Assembly (NCBI GenBank): GCA_900539945.1
Contig: UQDV01000010.1
Span: forward strand, 1 to 64,000
Direction: 5' to 3'
DNA length: 64,000 bases
Origin: an uncultured Faecalibacterium sp.
GTDB lineage: Bacteria; Bacillota; Clostridia; Oscillospirales; Ruminococcaceae
Shown here: positions 1 to 7,763 of the stretch, in pieces
How the letters are laid out: each line of letters starts with the position of its first letter
How positions within the stretch are numbered: position 1 is the first letter of the stretch
The notes under the pieces: generated by a model
What the model was told of the DNA's origin: nothing
The model's database searches: none
Seen by the model: only the letters and a program-made list of their open reading frames with translations
Program-made: the position numbers and the translations under genes

Positions 1-184
1 AGGCCGCGCCCCCAAGGCCGACACCGGCCGCCGCAGCCGTCAGCCCGCTGCAAAGGACGAGGACCCGGGCCTTGTGCTCATCAGCCGCCGCCCGCCGCAG
101 CAGAAGTTCACGAACTTTGAGGAGTACATGAACGCCCACGGCGGTGCCACCGCCCCCATTGAGGACCACAGCGACGAGGTATGA
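1..184 (+). CDS. 3' end of an unidentified protein (partial)
   Basis: An open frame enters from the left edge (codons in phase with base 2) and ends at the TGA at 182-184. It encodes about 60 residues: a basic, Pro/Arg/Lys-rich stretch, then a more structured tail containing the segment KFTNFEEYMNAHGG. The stop overlaps the next start as ATGA, so it is probably co-transcribed and translationally coupled with the methyltransferase gene that follows. The visible part is too short to name a family. The basic linker would suit an RNA-binding or helicase C-terminus, but that is a guess. Confidence 0.6.
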   Translation, partial: GRAPKADTGRRSRQPAAKDEDPGLVLISRRPPQQKFTNFEEYMNAHGGATAPIEDHSDEV

Positions 185-1026
185 ACCTGAACGAATTTGC
201 CCCCTGGCAGTGCCCCCTGTGCGGCGCGCCGCTTGCCGGGGATGTGTCCCTGAAATGTGCCCGGAACCACAGCTTTGACCGTGCAAAAGAGGGCTACTGG
301 CATCTGCTGCCGGTGCAGAGCATGCGCACCAAAGCCCCCGGAGACAGCAAAGAGATGGTGGCGGCTCGCCGCGCTTTCCTGAACGCCGGATATTACGGTA
401 TCTTCGGGCGGGCGGCGGGGGAGCTGTGCCTGGAATACGGCCAGCCTGCCGCCCCGGGTGCCGCACTGCATCTGCTGGATGCGGGCTGCGGCGAGGGCTG
501 GTATGACCGCTGCATCGCGCAGCAGTTTGCCAAGGCGGGCAGGCCGCTGCAGCTGGCCGGGTTCGACATTGCCAAGCCTGCCGTGCGTCTGGCCGCCAAA
601 GCACTGCCTGCCGCCCGGTACGCGGTGGCCTCCAGCTTCAGCCAGCCGGTGCGCACCGGCTGGGCCGACCTGCTGCTGAACTGCTTCTCGCCCTTTGCGC
701 AGGAAGAGTTCCAGCGGGTATTGCGCCCCGGCGGACGCATGATCTATGTGGTGCCCGGCGCGGAACACCTCTACCAGATGAAGGCCGTGCTCTACGATAC
801 GCCTTACAAGAACCCGGTGCAGGAAGTTGCCTACCCGGGCTTCCGGGCCATCGGTGAGCGGGAAGTACAGGGCACCATCACGGTGCCCCACGACCAGCTG
901 GAAGCGCTGTTCGCCATGACCCCCTATTACTGGAAAACGCCCCGCGACGGTGCGGCCCGTCTGGCCGCCCTGCCGGAGCTGACCACCGACATCGCATTCC
1001 GGTTCTTGCTGTTTGAGAAGCTGTGA
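181..1026 (+). CDS. rlmA: RlmA-like 23S rRNA (guanine-N1)-methyltransferase
   Basis: A 281-residue protein of usual length for the RlmA family, which methylates N1 of a guanine in helix 35 of 23S rRNA (G745 or G748) using S-adenosylmethionine. The N-terminus has the family's zinc-ribbon ligands C11, C14, C26 and H30, the last in the typical NHSFD context. A Rossmann SAM-binding loop follows (LLDAGCGEGWYDR, about residues 98-110), then the acidic and NCFSPF-type motifs seen in the family. The ATG overlaps the stop of the preceding gene. An intrinsic terminator follows directly. Family assignment is firm; which guanine is modified cannot be read from sequence. Confidence 0.85.
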   Translation: MNLNEFAPWQCPLCGAPLAGDVSLKCARNHSFDRAKEGYWHLLPVQSMRTKAPGDSKEMVAARRAFLNAGYYGIFGRAAGELCLEYGQPAAPGAALHLLDAGCGEGWYDRCIAQQFAKAGRPLQLAGFDIAKPAVRLAAKALPAARYAVASSFSQPVRTGWADLLLNCFSPFAQEEFQRVLRPGGRMIYVVPGAEHLYQMKAVLYDTPYKNPVQEVAYPGFRAIGEREVQGTITVPHDQLEALFAMTPYYWKTPRDGAARLAALPELTTDIAFRFLLFEKL

Positions 1027-1028
1027 CC

Positions 1029-1066
1029 AAAAAGCTCCCCTGACCTATGGTCAGGGGAGCTTTTTT
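1029..1066. terminator. Bidirectional intrinsic terminator
   Basis: A 17-bp near-perfect inverted repeat (arms around AGCTCCCCTGACC and GGTCAGGGGAGCT) with a 3-nt loop. It is flanked by A-runs on the left and a T-run on the right, so it can terminate the convergent rlmA and MATE transcripts. Confidence 0.9.
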
Positions 1067-2424
1067 CATGCGTGATATTCCATCCACTTGCCCTTCCAGG
1101 CGTAGAGGATCATGAGCCCGGCACCCAGTGCCCAGGACACCGGGTAGAGGATGAACACCCCTTCGATGCCGGAGAAGAGGGGCAGCACCCACTGGATCCA
1201 CACGATGCGGAACAGGCACAGCGACACCAGCAGTACCACCATGGGCGGTACGCTGGCACCGGTGCCGCGCACCGCACCGGCCAGCCCGTGCAGGATGCTG
1301 AGCAGGAAATAGAAGGGGCAGAACCAGTGCATGGCGGCTTCGCCGAAGAACACCACGGTCTCGTCATTGGTGAACAGGTGCATGATGGCGTCCTGCCCGA
1401 GCAGCAGCAAGGCACCGGTGGCCAGCGTGTACACAAGGCCCATGGCCAGGGTGACCCAGGTGCCTTTTTTGACCCGGTCCAGCCGGCCCGCGCCGTAGTT
1501 CTGGCCCACAAAGGTGGTGGCGGCCATGCTGATGCTGCTCACCGGCAGGATGTTGAAGCCGTCGATCTTCATGTAGGCGGCAAACCCGGCCATGGCGGCG
1601 GCACCGTAGCTGTTCACGCTGGCCTGCACCAGCACGTTGGAAAAGGAGATGACCATGTTCTGGATGCCGGTGGGCAGGCCCACCCGGATGATGCGGGCGG
1701 CCATCTTTTTGTGCAGGCGGATCTCGCGGGGGATCACCCGGCAGTCGTCGGTGGATTTTATCAGAAACCGCAGGCTCAGCACGCAGGACACCAGCTGGCT
1801 GATATCGGTGGCGATGGCGGCCCCCGCCACGCCCATGCGGAAGATCACGATGAACACCAGATCCAGCACGATGTTGGTCACCGAGGCCCATGCCAGATAG
1901 ATGAGGGAGCGGCGGGAGTTTCCGGCGGCGTTCAGGATGCCGGCGGTCATGTTGTACACTACACTGAACAGCACGCCGCCAAAATAGATGCGGATGTAGG
2001 TCACGGCATCCCCCAGCACCTCGGCGGGGGTATTCATGGCCACCAGCAGGGCCCGGCCGCAGGCGATGCCGCCCACAGTGAGCAGCAGGCCCATGATCAC
2101 GGCGATGGCCAGCGAGGTGTGCACGGCCTCCTGGGCTTCCCGGTGGTCCTTGGCCCCCAGGAACTGCGACACCACCACGCCCGCGCCCACGGCCAGGCCC
2201 TGGCTGAAGCCGATGAGCAGATAGATGGGGGAACCGCTGGAGCCCACGGCGGCCAGCGCGTTCGCACCGACAAAGTTGCCCACGATGATGCTGTCGGCGG
2301 TGTTGTACAACTGCTGCAGCAGGTTTCCGAAGATCAGCGGCAGGGCGAACAGCAGCAGGCTCTTGACGATGCTGCCCTCGGTCATCAGATTGTTTTGGGA
2401 TGGGGTTTCAACGGCGTTTGCCAC
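1066..2424 (-). CDS. MATE family multidrug/Na+ antiporter
   Basis: A 452-residue integral membrane protein of the MATE family, which exports cationic or other small molecules against Na+ or H+ gradients. About 12 hydrophobic segments are visible. The N-terminal LLLFALPLIFGNLLQQLYNTADSIIVG segment is the hallmark first helix (PLIFGNLLQQLYN). The chosen start is GTG at 2422-2424, preceded by GAAAGGAG at good spacing. A promoter with 17-bp spacing lies just upstream at 2466-2494. It stands alone between a terminator and a divergent gene. The substrate is unknown. A second, only distantly similar MATE gene lies at 57987-59384. Confidence 0.9.
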   Translation of the reverse strand: MANAVETPSQNNLMTEGSIVKSLLLFALPLIFGNLLQQLYNTADSIIVGNFVGANALAAVGSSGSPIYLLIGFSQGLAVGAGVVVSQFLGAKDHREAQEAVHTSLAIAVIMGLLLTVGGIACGRALLVAMNTPAEVLGDAVTYIRIYFGGVLFSVVYNMTAGILNAAGNSRRSLIYLAWASVTNIVLDLVFIVIFRMGVAGAAIATDISQLVSCVLSLRFLIKSTDDCRVIPREIRLHKKMAARIIRVGLPTGIQNMVISFSNVLVQASVNSYGAAAMAGFAAYMKIDGFNILPVSSISMAATTFVGQNYGAGRLDRVKKGTWVTLAMGLVYTLATGALLLLGQDAIMHLFTNDETVVFFGEAAMHWFCPFYFLLSILHGLAGAVRGTGASVPPMVVLLVSLCLFRIVWIQWVLPLFSGIEGVFILYPVSWALGAGLMILYAWKGKWMEYHA

Positions 2425-2465
2425 GGGAGATCTCCTTTCGATGCAGTGGATGAAAACTATCTTTT

Positions 2466-2494
2466 ACCATAACACAAAACCGGGCCGGACACAA
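2466..2494 (-). promoter_or_regulatory. Predicted promoter of the MATE gene
   Basis: On the minus strand, TTGTGT (2489-2494) and TATGGT (2466-2471) are separated by 17 bp, about 40 bp upstream of the GTG start. Confidence 0.5.
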
Positions 2495-2565
2495 GAGCAA
2501 AGGCCGCATGCTGCATAATTGCGGCACAGCGGCCCATACTCCCTGCAGAAAGGCAGGGGAGCAGG

Positions 2566-3489
2566 ATGCATGCACAGCACGACCGGCACCGGGGGTGGAA
2601 CCCCTTCTGGGCGGCACTGGGGGCGGCGCTTCTGGTGCTGGTGCCGCTGGTGGGCGGCACCGTGCTGCTCAGTCGGCAGCAGCTCAGCCGCCAACTGCGG
2701 CAGGCGGCCCGGAGCCAGCAGGGCGTGGCGGTGCAGCTCCCGCGGGAGAGCGACCGCCTGACCGTGCTGGTGTGCACGGCGGGGGAGCAGCCGGGCTTTG
2801 TGCTGGCCTACCTGAACGCCAGCCAGAACGGTGTGCATCTGCTGGCGGTGCCCGCCGGGTTACAGGTGACCTTTGCGGACGAGGACGCGGCGCTGGCCGA
2901 CTGCTACACGGCGGCGGGGCCGGCCCGCTGCCGACAGGCACTGATGGAGTGCCTGCCCCTGCCGGAAGATACCCGATACCTGGCGTTGTCGGAGGCCGTA
3001 CTGGAGCGCATCACGGCCCGGTACGGGCCGGTTCGGGTGGGCTTTTCCGGGGCGATGACCGCCGGGGAGCTGGCCCGCTATGGCCGCGACAGCCGGGTGC
3101 AGGGACTTTCGGCGGCAGAAGCCCACGGCTTTCTGACCGGAATGGACGCGGACGCCGTGGTGCCGCAGGCCCACCGGGCCGCGGCGCGGGGCGCGGTGTG
3201 GGATGCCTTTTTCCGCCAGAACCTCGACCTGCTGCCCGGGGCCCTGCCGCAGGCACTGCGGTCGGTGAGCGCTTCGCTGCTGACCGACCTGACCGCACTG
3301 GACCTCGACACACTGGACCGCACGCTGGAATTTCTGGCCAACAACGAAGCGCAGATCGAGACGCAGGTCCTGCCGGGCGACGAGCAGGCCGGGCGTTACA
3401 CCCTCAACGAGGAGTCCCTTGCGGCGGTGCAGAGCTTTTTCAACGTTTCGCCCACCGACGGGCAGGCGTCATCCGATAGCGAGCCGTAA
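2566..3489 (+). CDS. Membrane-anchored LCP (LytR-CpsA-Psr)-like protein, degenerate
   Basis: A 307-residue protein with a short basic N-terminus and one transmembrane helix (about residues 12-34), so most of it is probably extracytoplasmic. The segment after about residue 65 (LTVLVCTAGEQPGFVLAYLN, then a VPAGL strand, a helix and RYGPV) is reminiscent of the LytR/LCP fold, which transfers glycopolymers onto peptidoglycan. The arginine- and aspartate-rich catalytic motifs of active LCP enzymes are not evident, so I treat it as LCP-like only. The start is supported by GGGGAGC upstream. Its last 94 bp overlap the convergent MocR gene. Confidence 0.5.
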   Translation: MHAQHDRHRGWNPFWAALGAALLVLVPLVGGTVLLSRQQLSRQLRQAARSQQGVAVQLPRESDRLTVLVCTAGEQPGFVLAYLNASQNGVHLLAVPAGLQVTFADEDAALADCYTAAGPARCRQALMECLPLPEDTRYLALSEAVLERITARYGPVRVGFSGAMTAGELARYGRDSRVQGLSAAEAHGFLTGMDADAVVPQAHRAAARGAVWDAFFRQNLDLLPGALPQALRSVSASLLTDLTALDLDTLDRTLEFLANNEAQIETQVLPGDEQAGRYTLNEESLAAVQSFFNVSPTDGQASSDSEP

Positions 3490-4841
3490 CCCAGCACAAA
3501 GGTGCCGGGGGCGGTGCTGCCGCTGCCGGTCAGGTCGTAGTCGCTGAGCAGGCTCAGCCGCACCCCCTGCGCCCTTGCTGCCGCGTGCAGGGCTGCATCC
3601 GGCGGGGCATTGCGCAGGTGTGCCAGCAGGTGCAGGCCGGTGTGCAGGCCGGTGAGGGTGAGCTCCCCGGGCGCAAAGGCGGCGGTCAGGGCAGCGGTCA
3701 GGGCGTCGCGGCGGGCCTTGTAGGCCACCCGCTCGCGGGCCAGATGCCGGGTGAAATAGCCTCCGGTGATGAAGCGGGCCAGCGTCTGCTGCTCAAAACG
3801 GCTCACGGTGCCGGAATACAGCCGGTATTTGGCGTGCCAGGCGGGCAGCAGATGTTCCGGCAGCACCATGTAGGCAATGCGGATGCCAGGCGCAAGGCTG
3901 CGGGAACAGGTGGACAGATACACCACCGGGCCGTCGGCCCCGGCCATGCCCTGCAGGCTGGGCAGGGGGCGGGTGTCAAAGCGGAACTCGGAGTCGTAGT
4001 CATCCTCGATGATGTAGCGCTGGCCGGGGCGGCGGGCGGCCCAGTGCAGCAGCTCGGCCCGGCGGCCGGCCGGCATGGTGACGCCGGTGGGGAACTGGTG
4101 GCTGGGGGTAACGTAACACACGGCGGCCCCGGAGCGGTCCAGTGCACCCAGCGAAAGGCCGCCCTCGTCCACGGGCAGGCAGCAGCAGCGCATGCCGGTG
4201 TTTTCCAGCACCTGCAAAGCGCGGGGGTAGCCGGGGGTCTCCACGGCGGCGGTGCCGTGCAGCAGCGGGGCCAGCAGGCCCAGCAGATATTCCAGACCGG
4301 CACCCACCACCACCTGATGGGCACCGCACTGCACGCCGCGGTATTCGGCCAGATAATCCGCCAGCGCCTGCCGCAGGGCAAGGTCACCCTGGGCGTCGCC
4401 GTTGGTCAGCAGCTCCGGGGAAGAGTACAGCAGTTCCTTCTGCAGCCGCGCCCAGGTGCGGAAGGGAAACAGCCCCGGGTCCACGCCCCGGGTGGACAGG
4501 TCGTACCGCACCGGCGGTTCCGGCGCGGCGGGCTCCGGCACGGCCGGGGCGGGCGACGGGCCCCGTGCATCCGGCCCGACCTGCGGCAGCGCCAGATATT
4601 CCTGTACATAAAAGCCGCTGCGCTCCCGGGCGGCAAGGTAGCCCTCGGCAGCCAGCATCTGGTAGGCGGTGTCCACAGTGTTTACCGAGACCGACAGCTC
4701 GGCCGCCAGCCGCCGCTTGCCGGGCATCCGGGTGCCGGCGGGCAGGGCCCCGGTGCGCATCTCTCCGGCCAGACTGCGGTACAGCTGTTCGTACAGCGGC
4801 ACCCCGGAGCCCGGCTCCAGTGCGGTGGTCAAATGGACCAT
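3396..4841 (-). CDS. MocR/PdxR-type GntR regulator with aminotransferase-like domain
   Basis: A 481-residue two-domain regulator. The N-terminal GntR winged helix (about residues 1-75, LYEQLYRSLAGEMRTGALPAGTRMPGKRRLA...) joins through a Pro/Ala-rich linker (about 105-130) to a fold-type I aminotransferase domain. MocR proteins usually sense pyridoxal phosphate or amino-compound/PLP adducts and often control vitamin B6 or transporter genes. The PLP-contacting DDYDSEFRF segment is present, but the Schiff-base lysine of the S-K-S/T-L motif is Arg here (about R314, in CSRSLAPG). The RBS is AGAGGAGG. It is divergent from an ECF S-component gene, a typical arrangement for a local regulator. Its 3' end overlaps the convergent LCP-like gene. 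Confidence 0.85.
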   Translation of the reverse strand: MVHLTTALEPGSGVPLYEQLYRSLAGEMRTGALPAGTRMPGKRRLAAELSVSVNTVDTAYQMLAAEGYLAARERSGFYVQEYLALPQVGPDARGPSPAPAVPEPAAPEPPVRYDLSTRGVDPGLFPFRTWARLQKELLYSSPELLTNGDAQGDLALRQALADYLAEYRGVQCGAHQVVVGAGLEYLLGLLAPLLHGTAAVETPGYPRALQVLENTGMRCCCLPVDEGGLSLGALDRSGAAVCYVTPSHQFPTGVTMPAGRRAELLHWAARRPGQRYIIEDDYDSEFRFDTRPLPSLQGMAGADGPVVYLSTCSRSLAPGIRIAYMVLPEHLLPAWHAKYRLYSGTVSRFEQQTLARFITGGYFTRHLARERVAYKARRDALTAALTAAFAPGELTLTGLHTGLHLLAHLRNAPPDAALHAAARAQGVRLSLLSDYDLTGSGSTAPGTFVLGYGSLSDDACPSVGETLKKLCTAARDSSLRV

Positions 4842-4998
4842 GATCGTGTCCTCCTCTTTTTGCAGAATGCCAAACTGGCCCCATAAAAAAACTTTATTCT
4901 GGGTATTTTCATGAGGTCAGTTCCGCGTATAATAGGAGCATACCCGCCGGACACCCAAATGTCAAGTAGGATGGTGGGTAAGCGGCTGCGCGAGCGAT

Positions 4999-5019
4999 CA
5001 AAGCCCCGGTGGGGCTTTG
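4999..5019. repeat. Perfect hairpin shared with 34947-34965
   Basis: The palindrome AAAGCCCCGGTGGGGCTTT (19 bp, flanked here by C and G) lies in the leader of the ECF S-component gene. The same 19 bases recur at 34947-34965 between prfC and the aldo/keto reductase gene. Confidence 0.7.
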
Positions 5020-5064
5020 AAACGGAAAAGTCCGGCGATGTTGAAATTTGGAGGGAAAGTAATC

Positions 5065-5718
5065 ATGTCTACTACTGCAATGTGGCTGCTGCTGGCAGTC
5101 GTTGTCGTTGCCATCGTGTTTGGCAGTGTGCTGTACAAGCGCACCTTTACCACCAAGGAACTGGCCCTTACCGGCGTCATGGCTGCGCTGAGCCTGGTGG
5201 CCTACCTGTTTTTCCGGGTGCCGTTCTACGGCGGCTCCTCGTTCCATCTGGGCAACACCTTCACGGCCCTGACCGCCCTGCTGCTGGACGGTGTGTCCGG
5301 CGGTCTGGCCGGTGCCATCGGTCTGGCTCTGGCCGACATCCTGGCCGGTGACCCGGGCTACGCCATCACCACCTTTGTGCTCAAGTTCATCATCGGCATC
5401 ACCTGCGGCGCGGTGGCCCATAAGGCCTTCAAGCTGCGGGAGCTGGACAAGCACAGCAGCGGTTACCTCGTCAAGGTGATCGTGGCCGCGGCCTCCGGCC
5501 TGCTGCTGAACGTGTTTACGGACCCGTTCCTGGGCTACTTCCGCAATGTGTACATCTTTGGCCAGGAATACACCGTGGCACAGGCCCTGACCAAGATCGC
5601 AGGCGGCGTCACCTTTGTGAACAGCGTGGCCTCCACCGTGTGCGTGGTGGTGCTGTACCTGGCCCTGCGCCCGGCACTGGAGCGTGCCGGGCTGCTGCCC
5701 AAGGGCGAAACCAACTAA
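5065..5718 (+). CDS. ECF transporter S component (substrate-binding membrane subunit)
   Basis: A 217-residue, six-helix membrane protein of the ECF-transporter S-component type. It gives vitamin specificity to a shared EcfA/A'/T energy module, which is not in this window. The segment FRVPFYGGSSFHLGNTFTALTALLLDG matches the conserved HLGN-type helix of the DUF1393/HmpT-PdxU group. The start at 5065 is preferred over an in-frame ATG at 5017 because GGAGGG (5050-5055) precedes it. Divergence from a MocR/PdxR-type regulator suggests a B6 or related pyridine/pyrimidine precursor as substrate; this is an inference from context. Confidence 0.75.
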   Translation: MSTTAMWLLLAVVVVAIVFGSVLYKRTFTTKELALTGVMAALSLVAYLFFRVPFYGGSSFHLGNTFTALTALLLDGVSGGLAGAIGLALADILAGDPGYAITTFVLKFIIGITCGAVAHKAFKLRELDKHSSGYLVKVIVAAASGLLLNVFTDPFLGYFRNVYIFGQEYTVAQALTKIAGGVTFVNSVASTVCVVVLYLALRPALERAGLLPKGETN

Positions 5719-5742
5719 GCCATCTCTCTACCCTGATACAAG

Positions 5743-5801
5743 CACTGCCGCCCCCGTCTGCCGGACCCTATCCCCCGGCGGCCGGGGGCGGTGGTGTTTT
5801 T
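5743..5801 (+). terminator. Intrinsic terminator after the ECF S-component gene
   Basis: A long GC-rich hairpin (outer arms CACTGCCGCCCCC and GGGGGCGGTGGTG, inner arms around CTGCCGG/CCGGCGG) followed by a T-run. Confidence 0.85.
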
Positions 5802-5874
5802 GGCCTGCAGGGCGGTTCCGGCCGTTCTGCTTTGCATTCTGGCGGTGCGTGCGGCATAAGATGGAAAAAAGAGC

Positions 5875-5903
5875 TTGCACATGGGGGCAAAATATGGTAT
5901 AGT
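5875..5903 (+). promoter_or_regulatory. Promoter of the glycine-riboswitch transcript
   Basis: TTGCAC (5875-5880), a 17-bp spacer and TATAGT (5898-5903) place the transcription start near 5910, just upstream of the aptamer. Confidence 0.8.
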
Positions 5904-5909
5904 CTTTCT

Positions 5910-6172
5910 ATCGCGCACAGCTGTGCACGGAGAAAGAACCGAAAAGACGTGCGGGGAAGCATTGCCCTGCACTCTGGAGAAGCCCGCAGCAGCGGGTGCC
6001 GAAGGTGTAAGGCCGCAGGGAAAGGCGGCTGTATCTCTCAGGCAAAAGGACAGAGCCATCGTCTGATACGCACAAGGGCACCGCCGGGAATGCGGCGTGC
6101 CCGGCAGCGGAAAATGAATGCGCCTGAATTTTGCAGACAGAGCCTTTGGTGGGTTCTGCCTGCTTTTTTGTT
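5910..6172 (+). promoter_or_regulatory. Glycine riboswitch with expression-platform terminator
   Basis: The leader carries glycine-aptamer consensus blocks in order: CTCTGGAGA (5972-5980), GCCGAAGG (5998-6005) and CTCTCAGGCAAAAGGACAGAG (about 6035-6055). I see only one aptamer; the flanking sequence lacks a second copy of these blocks. An intrinsic terminator (arms GCAGACAGAGCC 6133-6144 and GGTTCTGCCTGC 6152-6163, then six T) precedes the symporter gene. Glycine would therefore switch read-through into an amino-acid transporter. The sign (ON or OFF) cannot be settled by eye; transporter-linked glycine switches can be OFF switches. Confidence 0.9.
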
Positions 6173-6196
6173 TTGTGTAAGAGGGGGAAATTTACC

Positions 6197-7705
6197 ATGC
6201 TGGAATGGATCACGCAGATCAACAATGCAGTGAACGGAGTGGTCTGGGGCCCGGCGGGTCTGGTGCTGCTGTTCGGCACCGGCCTGATCATGTCGGTGCG
6301 CACCGGATTTTTCCAGTTCCGCAAAATGGGCTACTGGCTCCGGCACACCATCGGAGCCATCTTTACCAACAAGGACGTCACCGCCCACACCAGCAAGGAG
6401 GACATGGCCATCAGCCAGTTCCAGAGCATGTGTACAGCGCTGGCGGGCACCATCGGCACCGGCAACATCGTGGGCGTGGCCACGGCCATCGTCTCCGGCG
6501 GGCCGGGTGCCATCTTCTGGATGTGGGTCATGGCGTTGCTGGGCATGATGACCAGCTTTTCGGAGAACGTGCTGGGTGTGTACTACCGCCGCAAAAATGA
6601 AAAAGGCGAGTGGAGCGGCGGTGCCATGTACTACCTCACCGATGGTCTGGGCGCAAAGAAGGGCTGCAAGCAGCTGGGCAAGGTGCTGGCCGTGCTGTTT
6701 GCCTGCTTCTGCATTCTGGCGTCCTTCGGCATCGGCAACATGAGCCAGCTCAACTCCATTGCCGGCAATATGAACGCTGCCTTCGGGGTGCCCACCATCG
6801 TCACCGGTCTGGCCCTCATGGCCGTTACGGCGCTCATCGTCATCGGCGGCCTGAAGCGTGTGGCGGCGGTCACCGAAAAGCTGGTGCCGGTGATGGCATT
6901 GTTCTATATCATCGGTGCCCTGGTCATCGTGGTGATGCACGCAGGCAACATCCCGGCAGCCTTCGTGGCCATTTTCAAGGGCGCCTTCAACCTGCAGGCT
7001 GCCGGCGGCGGTGCGCTGGGCTACGGCATCAGCCAGACCATCACCTGGGGCTTCAAGCGCGGTGCCTTCTCCAATGAGGCGGGCCTTGGCTCGGCGGTTA
7101 TGGTCAATTCGGCTTCCAACGTCAAGGAGCCGGTGCATCAGGGCATGTGGGGTGTGTTTGAGGTGTTTGCCGATACCATCGTGGTGTGCACCCTCACCGC
7201 CCTGGTCATCCTGACCACCGGCGTGGTGGACCTGCAGAGCGGCGCGGTGCTGGCCAACGTGCAGGACAACGCCTTGGTGGGGCAGGCCTTCACCGCTGCC
7301 TTTGGCAGCTTTGGCCCCAAGTTCATCGCTATTTCCATCCTGCTGTTTGCCTACTCCACCACGCTGGGCTGGAGCCACTATGGCACGAAAGCGGTGGAGT
7401 ACCTGTTCGGCACCACGGGCAGCCGCATCTATAAAGTGGTGTTCGTGGGCATGACCGTGGTGGGCTCCACCATGAAGCTGGGCCTTGCCTGGGACCTGTC
7501 CGATACCTTCAACGGCCTGATGATGATCCCGAACCTCATCGGCGTGCTGGCACTGTCCGGTACGGTGGTGGCCATCACGAAAAACTATCTGGACCGCCGG
7601 GTGAAGGGGCTGGATATCGAGCCCATGTGGTCGGCCTTTGAGGAGTACCAGAAACAGGAAGAAGCCGAAGCGGCCGCCGAGGAAGCGGCACAGCGCGGCC
7701 AGTAA
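6197..7705 (+). CDS. Alanine/glycine:cation symporter (AGCS family)
   Basis: A 502-residue membrane transporter of the AGCS family, importing alanine or glycine with Na+ or H+. Family signatures visible include GTGNIVGVATAIVSGGPGAIFWMW (about residues 90-115) and RGAFSNEAGLGSAVM (about 290-305), among about 11 helices. The start at 6197 (RBS GAGGGGGA) lies immediately downstream of the riboswitch terminator; a longer in-frame ATG inside the terminator is rejected. The glycine riboswitch strongly implies glycine as a physiological substrate. A terminator follows the gene. Confidence 0.93.
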   Translation: MLEWITQINNAVNGVVWGPAGLVLLFGTGLIMSVRTGFFQFRKMGYWLRHTIGAIFTNKDVTAHTSKEDMAISQFQSMCTALAGTIGTGNIVGVATAIVSGGPGAIFWMWVMALLGMMTSFSENVLGVYYRRKNEKGEWSGGAMYYLTDGLGAKKGCKQLGKVLAVLFACFCILASFGIGNMSQLNSIAGNMNAAFGVPTIVTGLALMAVTALIVIGGLKRVAAVTEKLVPVMALFYIIGALVIVVMHAGNIPAAFVAIFKGAFNLQAAGGGALGYGISQTITWGFKRGAFSNEAGLGSAVMVNSASNVKEPVHQGMWGVFEVFADTIVVCTLTALVILTTGVVDLQSGAVLANVQDNALVGQAFTAAFGSFGPKFIAISILLFAYSTTLGWSHYGTKAVEYLFGTTGSRIYKVVFVGMTVVGSTMKLGLAWDLSDTFNGLMMIPNLIGVLALSGTVVAITKNYLDRRVKGLDIEPMWSAFEEYQKQEEAEAAAEEAAQRGQ

Positions 7706-7721
7706 GACCGGATAAAACGCG

Positions 7722-7762
7722 GCCGGGCCGTTCCACGCATCGTGGAACGGCCCGGCTTTTTT
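7722..7762 (+). terminator. Intrinsic terminator after the symporter gene
   Basis: A 15-bp GC-rich stem (arms GCCGGGCCGTTCCACG and CGTGGAACGGCCCGGC) followed by six T, between convergent genes. Confidence 0.92.
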
Positions 7763-7763
7763 G

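Noticed and set aside
1072..2472. 466-codon plus-strand open frame opposite the MATE gene
   Set aside because: His/Gly/Gln-rich translation without domain pattern, no RBS; a shadow of the GC-rich MATE gene on the other strand.
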